Assembly (NCBI GenBank): GCA_040387755.1
Contig: JAZKDB010000002.1
Location: forward strand, 1,116,001-1,180,000
Source of the DNA: Rurimicrobium sp040387755
GTDB lineage: Bacteria > Bacteroidota > Bacteroidia > Chitinophagales > Chitinophagaceae
Length of the DNA: 64,000 nucleotides
Direction: 5' to 3'
The notes below the pieces were generated by a model that made no database searches, had not been told where the DNA came from, and saw only the letters and a list, made by a program, of their open reading frames with translations. This document shows positions 31,969 to 39,776 of this stretch, in pieces (position 1 is the stretch's first letter; each line of letters begins with the position of its first letter). The position numbers were made by a program, and so were the translations under genes.

Positions 31969-33186
31969 CTACTTAGTTTTAATAAGGCAACCATCCCCAT
32001 AACTCAAAAACCGGAAATCGTTACTTAATGCATACTCATAAATTTCCTTCCAGTCATCCCCAATCAGAGCTGCGACCAGTAAAAGCAAAGTGGAATTTGG
32101 TTGGTGAAAATTAGTAATCAAAGTATTCACAATCATAGACCGATACGAAGGGGCTATCAGAATCTGCGTTCTCGTAATGAGTTTGACCATCCTTTGCTCC
32201 TTCATCCAGTTCAAAAGGCATTTCAAAGCGCTTTTGGCATCTATATCTGCTATCAGCTTGTAGGGCTCCCATTGTGTGATGGCATTTCCATCCCAATCAA
32301 TATCCAGATTATGATGCAGCTTAAGTCCAAGCCAATATAGACTTTCCAGAGTTCGCATAGAAGTAGTGCCTACGGCAACAACTGAATCAATTCTCTCAAT
32401 TAAATTCTCCAGAAGCTCGGAAGTAATTTCTATCCATTCGGCATGCATTTCGTGGTCAGCAATTTTCTCGGATTTTACTTGCTTAAAAGTACCGGCTCCG
32501 ACATGTAAAGTCAGAAATGCCTGGCGAATACTTCTCTTACTGAATTGTTCAAAAATATAGGGTGTAAAATGCAAGCCCGCAGTTGGTGCAGCGACACTCC
32601 CCTCTTCCCGTGCATAAATGGTTTGATATCGTTCTTTGTCGGTCGTTTGCATTTCACGGTGCATATAGGGAGGCAGTGGCACTTTGCCGACAGATTGCAA
32701 TACTTCAGCAAAACTAATCGCATCACTATTCCATTTCAATTTAATAAGAAAAACCCCCTCCTGACGTTCGATTAACTGGGCTTCAATCGTAATACCCAGA
32801 ACATCGTCTTTCAAAAAAAGCAGATTATCATTCTTCCATTTATTTGCGCCTCCCACCAAGCATTTCCAAAAAACTTCTCCTTTTTGTGTCATTGCTGTTT
32901 GCATATCAGCATAACGATTGTCTGGCTCCAGACAAAAGATTTCAATATTTGCCCCGGTAGTTTTTTGAAACAATAAACGTACCTGTACGACCTTGGTCTG
33001 ATTAAATACCACTAAAGAATCCGCAGCCAGATAGTCCGTAATATTTCTGTAAATATCTTCTGTAATACTGCTATTGTCATAAACCAACAATTTTGAAGTA
33101 TCGCGCTCTTCTTTGGGAAATTGTGCAATCCTTTCATCCGGAAGATGATAGGTGTAATCCTCTATTTTAAGGTGTTTAGGGTGCAT
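31969..33186 (-). CDS. queA: S-adenosylmethionine:tRNA ribosyltransferase-isomerase (QueA)
   Basis: The 405-residue protein begins MHPKHLKIEDYTYHLPDERI and has YDNSSITEDIYRNITDYL, PLPPYMHR, GSVAAPTAGLHFT and the late ITNFHQPNSTLLLLVAALIG. These are QueA signatures. It transfers the ribosyl moiety of SAM to 7-aminomethyl-7-deazaguanine in tRNA, giving epoxyqueuosine. I start at ATG 33186; the longer reading would run 69 bases back into dgt. It lies 13 bases after dgt in the same orientation. Confidence 0.96.
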   Translation of the reverse strand: MHPKHLKIEDYTYHLPDERIAQFPKEERDTSKLLVYDNSSITEDIYRNITDYLAADSLVVFNQTKVVQVRLLFQKTTGANIEIFCLEPDNRYADMQTAMTQKGEVFWKCLVGGANKWKNDNLLFLKDDVLGITIEAQLIERQEGVFLIKLKWNSDAISFAEVLQSVGKVPLPPYMHREMQTTDKERYQTIYAREEGSVAAPTAGLHFTPYIFEQFSKRSIRQAFLTLHVGAGTFKQVKSEKIADHEMHAEWIEITSELLENLIERIDSVVAVGTTSMRTLESLYWLGLKLHHNLDIDWDGNAITQWEPYKLIADIDAKSALKCLLNWMKEQRMVKLITRTQILIAPSYRSMIVNTLITNFHQPNSTLLLLVAALIGDDWKEIYEYALSNDFRFLSYGDGCLIKTK

Positions 33187-33199
33187 AAATGAAAAAAGC

Positions 33200-34585
33200 C
33201 TAACCAATAGTCGTGATGCTGATACCGGTAATTTTACGATAAAGGTCAATAGCAAAAAGGTCGGTCATACCAGCTATAAAATCAACCACAGACTGTACAT
33301 TCTGATATAATTGATGCTCGTTGGTTACATCAATCGGGAATTGTTTTGGTATCAATAAAAGTAATTTTTCAGACCTTGCTTCCTGCGGATGCAAAACAGC
33401 ACGAACAAAATCTTTCAACAAATGCCCTATGATATGAAAACCGCTTAATTCAATCTCCACAACTGCCTTGTGATTATATATGTTACTGTACGAAAAACTA
33501 TTAATCTCATGAATCAATTTCTGTTGCTGCATGGGCAAGCAAGACAACAGGTCTTTGTCCAATTGACCATTAAGCAAAGCCTCTTCATGCTCCATAAACA
33601 AATCAGCCATTCTTACAATCATCATGCCAATCCAACTTGCCCTGATAAATTGCGCTTTTTGGTTAAGGTCATTGATTTTGGCCAACTTCTCTTCTATCTT
33701 ATCTCTACCATTGTATTCCTTCGTATTTTCAAAAAAAGGAAGTAACAAAGATTTAAATGTATCCAGAGAAATAATCCCCAGACGATGAGCATCTTCAAGA
33801 TCTATGACGCGATAACAAATATCATCTGCGGCTTCTACAAGATACACAAAGGGATGACGAACAAAGACTTGCTCTTCTATTTGTGGAATGCCCAAAGTTT
33901 CAGCAATAGTCTTGTACGTATTAATTTCGGTATCAAAAAAACCTGATTTTTTGAAGGAAATGCCCTGACCCTTTTTAAAACCTTTCTCTGAACTGCAAGG
34001 GTATTTGACAATAGAAGCCAAAGTAGTATAGGTCAATCTGTATCCGCCATCTTCCGGCTCATCAAAATTGTGAATCAGTGTACGCAAGGCATTACTATTC
34101 CCTTCAAATTTTCTGAAATCCAAAAATTGATTCTCACTTAATCCCTGTTCCAATCGCTCCTTATCGCTTCCGGAAATTGCACAAAAAAATTCGCGAATCG
34201 CATCTTCACCAGAATGACCAAATGGTGGATTACCAATATCATGAGCCAGACAGGCAGAAGCAATTACATATGCCAACTCATGACGATAAAACTCTTTGAA
34301 ATCTGCACCCGCATCAGTATATCTTGCTGCAATTTTTTCACCCACCATTTTACCCAAAGAACGGCCAACCGAGGCCACCTCAAGACTATGGGTGAGTCGA
34401 TTATGAACAAATACCGGACCAGGCAGAGGGAAAACCTGCGTTTTGTTTTGCAAGCGGCGAAATGCTGAAGAAAAAATAATCCTGTCATAATCACGCATAT
34501 AAGAATTACGTGCCTGATCCGGATTGCGGACTTTCGATTCCGACTCTCCGGTGCGGCGAGGATTATACAATATTTCCCAATTCAT
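33200..34585 (-). CDS. dgt: dGTP triphosphohydrolase
   Basis: The 461-residue HD-domain enzyme begins MNWEILYNPRRTGES. RLTHSLEVASVGR gives His66, and CLAHDIGNPPFGHSGE gives the HD pair 115-116; the later VEAADDICYRVIDLEDAHR supplies the last metal Asp. This is the layout of dGTPase-type SAMHD1-like nucleotidohydrolases, which release tripolyphosphate from dNTPs. ATG 34585 leaves 10 bases after the upstream stop; an ATG 21 bases earlier would overlap that gene. It probably sits in one unit with queA. Confidence 0.93.
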   Translation of the reverse strand: MNWEILYNPRRTGESESKVRNPDQARNSYMRDYDRIIFSSAFRRLQNKTQVFPLPGPVFVHNRLTHSLEVASVGRSLGKMVGEKIAARYTDAGADFKEFYRHELAYVIASACLAHDIGNPPFGHSGEDAIREFFCAISGSDKERLEQGLSENQFLDFRKFEGNSNALRTLIHNFDEPEDGGYRLTYTTLASIVKYPCSSEKGFKKGQGISFKKSGFFDTEINTYKTIAETLGIPQIEEQVFVRHPFVYLVEAADDICYRVIDLEDAHRLGIISLDTFKSLLLPFFENTKEYNGRDKIEEKLAKINDLNQKAQFIRASWIGMMIVRMADLFMEHEEALLNGQLDKDLLSCLPMQQQKLIHEINSFSYSNIYNHKAVVEIELSGFHIIGHLLKDFVRAVLHPQEARSEKLLLLIPKQFPIDVTNEHQLYQNVQSVVDFIAGMTDLFAIDLYRKITGISITTIG

Positions 34586-34595
34586 TTTAAATACT

Positions 34596-37349
34596 TTACT
34601 CACCACTTGTCTTTGTTATTCTTTCCACTTTCAATAATTTATCAGACTGATCTCTGATGTACAATATATATATACCTGTTGGCAGACTGCTTATGTCTAT
34701 TTTATTCTGCTCCTGTTGGTGAATTACTGCCCGTCCCAATACATTACTTAAAGTCAATCGCAAGGGTAAAGAAGAATTTACAAATACGTAATCTTCACTG
34801 GGATTAGGATAAACAGAAATCTCATTTTGCAACGATTCATTTATATTCAAACCTTGTATCGCAAGAATGGCTGATTCATTTTTACAGCCATTGACATCGC
34901 CAACCTCAACAGAATAATCTCCATCAAACGAAATGGTGTAGGAAGGCATTGTTGCTCCTGCAATTGCTTTACCATTGCGATACCATTGGTAAAGAGCATA
35001 AGTAACCGGGACAGACAAAGTACTTCCCAATTGACTGATTATTGGCGCAGATACAGGACTGAAAACATTGACAACGGATGAATTAGAAGTAACTGCGCAA
35101 CCCAGACTGTTTGTTACCTTCAATTGGTAAACACCTTTGTCTTTTACAACAATGCTATAGCTGGTATCATTAAGCAATATTCCATCTTTTATCCACTGAT
35201 AAGAATAGCCTGCACCAAGAGAACTAGTGGAATACAATTTGATACTTACTCCGTCACAAATATTAATATCTGTTGGATTAATTGATGTTGTGGTAAAACT
35301 GGAGTCAATGTCTACAAGTACTGCTGCCGTATCATTACAATTTGGTGCATTACTTACTATGACACGATAACTCCCAGCATTAACCGCATCAAAACTGTCA
35401 GCTGTAGCACCAATAATATCTAAAGTACCCAATTGCCATTGATAATCCAAACCATAAGGAGCAACAATTGTTTTAAGTGTCAGTTTAGAACCTTTACAGA
35501 CGAAAAATTTGGGAGCAGTGGCAGCTGTAATACTCACTTTCGGTTTTGTATGAGTGCTCACCATCAAAGTAGCTCTGGGGCTTTCACAAGCAAATATATT
35601 GGTCTGTGAAACATAATACATTACACTTCCATCTACCGCTGTCGAGGGCGTAGGAGCTGTTGAGGAACCACTTCCTCCTGATGCACTGCTATACCATTTC
35701 AAATTAGTACCTGCAGCTGTAAGTGCAACAGTAGGAGCCAACAAGCAATAGCGCAAATCTGATACTACAGGAGCTGAAGGTGTGGGATTAACCAAAACTG
35801 TAATAGGCACTCTTGAGCTTTCACATCCTGCAATACCCTGCCTAACATAATAAGTGGTGGTACCGGTAGATGAGGTGACCGGAGTAGGTGCCGCAGCTGA
35901 ACCTGTACCTCCTGTGGCGGAAGTATACCATAAGAGTGGTGATCCTGTAGCGCTAAGCGCAGTCGCCGCTGCGCCTTGGCAGTATACAATAGAACCGCTT
36001 GTTGAAGGAGCTGATGGCGATGCCACAACATTGACTACAATTGCAGCTCTTGGACTTTCGCCACAAGCAGAAGATTGAGTTACATAATAAGTGGTTGAAC
36101 CAATTGCAGAAACCGAAGGGGTTGGTGCAGTTGAAGAACCTGTGCCTCCTGTGGCAGTGGTGTACCATTTTAAGGAACTACCTATAGCAGTAAGCGGAAC
36201 TGGGCTTGAACCTATACATAGTGTAATCGGAGAACTAACTATGGGTGCTGAGGGTATTGTTACAGCATTACAAATAAACCTTACTCTGTTATTCAGTTCG
36301 TCTGCAATAAATACATTGTTGGCTTTATCTACAAATACACCTTTGGGATTTGCAAGTTGTGCCAAAACAGCCAAACCTCCGTCACCAGAGAATCCAAAAG
36401 AGCCAGTACCTGCAATTGAAGTGATAACACCGCTCGATACTGTTATTTTTCTGATTTTATGATTATTAAAATCCGACACATAAATATTGCCTGAATTATC
36501 CAGGCTGATGCTGTACGGCTTGTTAAACTGAGCCGAAGTGGCTGCACCACCATCGCCAGAAGCGCCCACCACTCCGGTACCTGCAATGGTAGTAATAATA
36601 CCTGTGGAAGCTGTTACCTTTCTTATTCTATTATTGGATGCATCAGTGATATACAAATTGTTAGATGCGTCTACAGCAACACTAAAGGGCTGATACAATT
36701 TGGCTGCAGTTGCAATACCACCATCACCCGTAAAACCCGGAAGAGTAGTGCCGGCAACAGTAGAAATAAAACCAGTACTTGCTGTTACTTTTCTGATACA
36801 ATTATTAGACACATCAGCGATATACAAATTACCGGACGCATCCACAGTAACATCATAAGGTGCATATAATCTTGCAGAAGTTGCTGCACCACCATCACCT
36901 GAGTAACCTGCTACACCACTACCTGCTACAGTGGTAATAACACCAGTTGCAGCAGTAATTTTACGAATGCAGTGATTACCAACATCTGCCACATAAACAT
37001 TGCCAGAATAATCAACAGCCAGACCAATAGGTGAATAAAAGGTTGCAGCGCTTGCGGCACCACCATCTCCGGAATATCCACTGCTACCTGTGCCGGCAAG
37101 TGTAGTAATTACACCGGTTGCTGCAGTAATCTTTCTTATTCTGTGCACTGCAGCGTCTGCAATATAAATATTACCAAAAGTATCTAAAGCTACATCCTGT
37201 GGACCACTTAATGCGGCTGAGGTAGCAGCTCCGCCATCACCCGAAAAAGCGAATGTCCCGGTACCGGCAATAGTAGTAATATTTTGTGCAGTTACCTTAC
37301 CCATTATGGCAAAAGCAAAAGCCACAAAGGCAAATTTTATTGTTTTCAA
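34596..37349 (-). CDS. Secreted NHL beta-propeller protein with Ig-like repeats, T9SS type A
   Basis: The 917-residue protein starts at TTG 37349 with a signal peptide (KTIKFAFVAFAFAIMGKVTA-Q). Six NHL repeats of 57 residues occupy about residues 24-365 (for example ITTIAGTG, FSGDGGAATSA, NIYIADxxxHRIRK), enough for a six-bladed propeller. Three Ig-like repeats of about 79 residues follow, with LKWYTTATGGTGS-type cores. Further Ig-like domains (YQWQLG, YSYQWIKDG) come next, then the T9SS sorting domain (ISVYPNPSEDYVFVNSSL, GIYILYIRD). It should be exported and surface-bound. Ligand unknown; NHL propellers bind proteins, glycans or RNA. Gene neighbours (pcm, dgt) do not suggest a pathway. Confidence 0.9.
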   Translation of the reverse strand: MKTIKFAFVAFAFAIMGKVTAQNITTIAGTGTFAFSGDGGAATSAALSGPQDVALDTFGNIYIADAAVHRIRKITAATGVITTLAGTGSSGYSGDGGAASAATFYSPIGLAVDYSGNVYVADVGNHCIRKITAATGVITTVAGSGVAGYSGDGGAATSARLYAPYDVTVDASGNLYIADVSNNCIRKVTASTGFISTVAGTTLPGFTGDGGIATAAKLYQPFSVAVDASNNLYITDASNNRIRKVTASTGIITTIAGTGVVGASGDGGAATSAQFNKPYSISLDNSGNIYVSDFNNHKIRKITVSSGVITSIAGTGSFGFSGDGGLAVLAQLANPKGVFVDKANNVFIADELNNRVRFICNAVTIPSAPIVSSPITLCIGSSPVPLTAIGSSLKWYTTATGGTGSSTAPTPSVSAIGSTTYYVTQSSACGESPRAAIVVNVVASPSAPSTSGSIVYCQGAAATALSATGSPLLWYTSATGGTGSAAAPTPVTSSTGTTTYYVRQGIAGCESSRVPITVLVNPTPSAPVVSDLRYCLLAPTVALTAAGTNLKWYSSASGGSGSSTAPTPSTAVDGSVMYYVSQTNIFACESPRATLMVSTHTKPKVSITAATAPKFFVCKGSKLTLKTIVAPYGLDYQWQLGTLDIIGATADSFDAVNAGSYRVIVSNAPNCNDTAAVLVDIDSSFTTTSINPTDINICDGVSIKLYSTSSLGAGYSYQWIKDGILLNDTSYSIVVKDKGVYQLKVTNSLGCAVTSNSSVVNVFSPVSAPIISQLGSTLSVPVTYALYQWYRNGKAIAGATMPSYTISFDGDYSVEVGDVNGCKNESAILAIQGLNINESLQNEISVYPNPSEDYVFVNSSLPLRLTLSNVLGRAVIHQQEQNKIDISSLPTGIYILYIRDQSDKLLKVERITKTSGE
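36255..37280 (-). repeat. Six tandem NHL-coding repeats (171 bases each)
   Basis: The DNA of the propeller repeats keeps a strict 171-base period over six units, each encoding GDGG and a terminal IRK(I/V)T block, apart from the last unit, which ends VRF. Units 1-3 are the most similar. Confidence 0.75.
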
Positions 37350-37470
37350 TTGAGTCTTAATTAGGGGTAAAACTAAAACGGTTGTTCCTTAAATCAGGTA
37401 CAACCATTATTTGAGAATGCAATTTAATGATTACAGCACAAACAAACCAATAAGTTTTTTGATATGAATA

Positions 37471-38136
37471 TTAGCCGTTCTTTCCTTCAAGCATCGGAAC
37501 AAACTCAAAATTCCCCAATTCTTCAGTTACTATCTTATGGTCAATTTCTTTAGTTATTTTCAACATTTTCTGACCATTATCATCGCCGACAGGGATAACG
37601 AAAATACCTCCGGGCTTCAATTGCTCAATCAGTTTTTCCGGAATAAAAGGAGCTCCGGCAGTGACAATAATTTTGTCAAATGGCGCATATGATGGCAATC
37701 CAATATAACCATCTCCATAAAATCGCTTAATGGTTGCATATTTTTTGATATAGAAAAATTTATTGACAAAATCATACAACTCACGTTGGCGCTCAATACT
37801 AAAGACCTGAGCTCCCAATTCTGCCAATACGCAAGATTGATACGCAGAACCTGTACCAATCTCTAATACTTTATCAAATTTTTTAATTTCCAAAAGCTCA
37901 GTTTGAAAGGCAACTGTATAGGGATGAGAAATGGTCTGCTTCGCCAGAATCTGAAAAGCCCGGTCTTCGTATGCAATTCTTTCAAAAGCTGTATCCAGAA
38001 AAAAGTGTCTTGGTACAGCATTGATAGCTGCCAGCACTCTTTCGTCCTTAATTCCTTTTTTGCGCAAACTTTCTACCAGTTGCGCACGCATTCCTTTGTG
38101 TAAATAAGAGTCTTCCTGTGGTTTGCTTTGTAGCAT
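37471..38136 (-). CDS. pcm: Protein-L-isoaspartate O-methyltransferase
   Basis: The 221-residue SAM methyltransferase has VPRHFFLDTAFERIAYEDRA, the substrate-site block QTISHPYTVAFQTELLEI, motif I VLEIGTGSAYQS and the late GGIFVIPVGDD. This is the Pcm layout. It repairs isoaspartyl residues in aged proteins. The motif has Ala where most have Gly (GSGY to GSAY). Start ATG 38136; 63 bases after the DUF5683 gene. Confidence 0.94.
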   Translation of the reverse strand: MLQSKPQEDSYLHKGMRAQLVESLRKKGIKDERVLAAINAVPRHFFLDTAFERIAYEDRAFQILAKQTISHPYTVAFQTELLEIKKFDKVLEIGTGSAYQSCVLAELGAQVFSIERQRELYDFVNKFFYIKKYATIKRFYGDGYIGLPSYAPFDKIIVTAGAPFIPEKLIEQLKPGGIFVIPVGDDNGQKMLKITKEIDHKIVTEELGNFEFVPMLEGKNG

Positions 38137-38199
38137 GATGCTGCAAAAATAGAAGATGAAGGGACAATAAAGAAATTGATTTGCAGAACTTGCTGAATA

Positions 38200-38793
38200 T
38201 TATTTTTTAAAATTCACTACCAAACCTATACCCAAGGTATTTACCGGGGTTAGCACAGGCCTAAACTGCATTGAGAGGTCTTTGGATATATCAAAATTGC
38301 GTAAATGCGCCCCTGCAATAGCCTCCATAATCTGCCCGGCATATCCTATTACCGTAAACACAACCATCATGTCCATATTCTGCTTCGCTTCATCCTGATA
38401 TTGCTTGATGGCAGCGGTTGACAATATTCCCTGAAATTCATCATCACTATTTTCTTCATCCGCAATTCTGGATACATATGCCTTGCGATAACGCTGATAT
38501 TCATTATTGCGTGTGACAACCAAATATATTGTAGTTCCCATAGCGGCATATACAATAGGCATTTTCCAATACTGACGGTTATAACATTGCCCCAAACCAG
38601 GTATTAGGGCAGAATACAATCCGGCTCGCTTTGGATCTGGTTGAAATTTCTTTTTGACATTGGTATCCTTTTTCACAAAAACTGTTGTGTCCGACTTAGT
38701 TACCGTTGCCGAAGCAAGACTATCCTGTGCAGCGCAAGGCAATGAATGAATACAAAAAAGAAGTGCAATAAAAATTATTATAACAATACGCAT
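38200..38793 (-). CDS. DUF5683 membrane-associated protein
   Basis: The 197-residue protein begins MRIVIIIFIALLFCIHSL, a signal peptide ending CAAQ (start chosen at 38793; a 36-base longer reading has no signal). The core DPKRAGLYSALIPGLGQCYN and RQYWKMPIVYAAMGTTIYL is the DUF5683 signature, with two hydrophobic segments (one near 83-100, one near 148-165). DUF5683 is a Bacteroidota family of unknown function, often near ParB/envelope genes. The late RNFDISKDLSMQFRPVL block resembles an outer-membrane-lipid-facing strand, but this is guesswork. Confidence 0.83.
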   Translation of the reverse strand: MRIVIIIFIALLFCIHSLPCAAQDSLASATVTKSDTTVFVKKDTNVKKKFQPDPKRAGLYSALIPGLGQCYNRQYWKMPIVYAAMGTTIYLVVTRNNEYQRYRKAYVSRIADEENSDDEFQGILSTAAIKQYQDEAKQNMDMMVVFTVIGYAGQIMEAIAGAHLRNFDISKDLSMQFRPVLTPVNTLGIGLVVNFKK

Positions 38794-38877
38794 TGATTGT
38801 AGATATATGCAAAAGTAAGCGCGTAACACTTGGATAAAAAATTAATCTCTAAACTTCTGTCTCATCAATAAAAAGAA

Positions 38878-39753
38878 TTACGGAATAAGGATGTCCATTA
38901 ATTGCTTAATCTCTTCAGCTCTTTCGTCATCTTTATTATAACTGTAGCAAAGACTAAGATCTTCCAACATTCTGTAAATAACCTGCACTGAAGTCTGAGA
39001 TTCATAATATTTTGGATCAGCAGCATCAGCTTTGATTTTGTGCATGTAAAACTCCACATCGTTTTGGGTGTAAATCATGCCATTCATCGGGTCGATAAAA
39101 AAACTGATTTGACGCAAAGAGTCATTTCCCTTTGTGTAAAAATGTTGCAAAGTATCAACATAGGCCAATAAAAACTGACGTGGTATGGCAACTGCAAAAA
39201 TCGGGATATCCAATAATTCAGCCAGAGCAATATATAATACTCCCAGACTAAAAACATTCCCTTGCTTGCTTTCCAGCATTTTATTGACAAAAAAACGTTC
39301 AGGCTTTTGTTCTGTCAATTCGTGCCCCTGCAATTTATAATAGTTGTACAGTATACCGTTGAATGTATTAATCTTCTCAATTGGAGTAAGATAATTATTC
39401 AATTCCAGCCACAAATTCCTTCTTATCTGATCAAACTGTGTCAACAGAAATGGAATATTCAGTTCCGGGTACTGAAACTTAGCAACTATAATTGCTCCAC
39501 GAAGCAATTCAGGATTTTCAGCATTGGCCCAATCAGCCAATTCCCTTTGTAAATCCTGAAAATGTACTCTGTGAATCAATTGGGCAATTCGTTCCTGCAC
39601 AGCTTCATCTTCTGTAGTTTCCCACAGATGCTCCAGACTGGGAATAATCTCCTTTCCATAATGAAGCAATTGATTAGCCACCGTATCAAACACCTCATAG
39701 TCGGGGTCGTCTAGGAGTTGAAACAATGCCTGTATTTCTTTTTGAGGTAACAA
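38878..39753 (-). CDS. SirB1-like transglutaminase-fold protein
   Basis: The 291-residue protein begins with an alpha-helical repeat region (residues 1-100: LLDDPDYEVFDTVANQLLHY, GKEIIPSLEHLWE), then a transglutaminase-like core, KQGNVFSLGVLYIALAELLD, IPIFAVAIPRQFLLAYVD, FFIDPMNGMIYT, of the SirB1/COG2912 type. The catalytic Cys of true transglutaminases is not obvious in the GNVFSLG block, so an inactive or divergent enzyme is likely. The start is TTG 39753: the frame has a stop five codons upstream. It is 23 bases downstream of topA. Confidence 0.78.
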   Translation of the reverse strand: MLPQKEIQALFQLLDDPDYEVFDTVANQLLHYGKEIIPSLEHLWETTEDEAVQERIAQLIHRVHFQDLQRELADWANAENPELLRGAIIVAKFQYPELNIPFLLTQFDQIRRNLWLELNNYLTPIEKINTFNGILYNYYKLQGHELTEQKPERFFVNKMLESKQGNVFSLGVLYIALAELLDIPIFAVAIPRQFLLAYVDTLQHFYTKGNDSLRQISFFIDPMNGMIYTQNDVEFYMHKIKADAADPKYYESQTSVQVIYRMLEDLSLCYSYNKDDERAEEIKQLMDILIP

Positions 39754-39776
39754 ATCTTCAGTTGTTTATATCTTTT

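Noticed and set aside
33187..33255. Upstream start for queA inside dgt
   Set aside because: Adds 23 non-family residues that overlap the dgt gene; ATG 33186 matches QueA.
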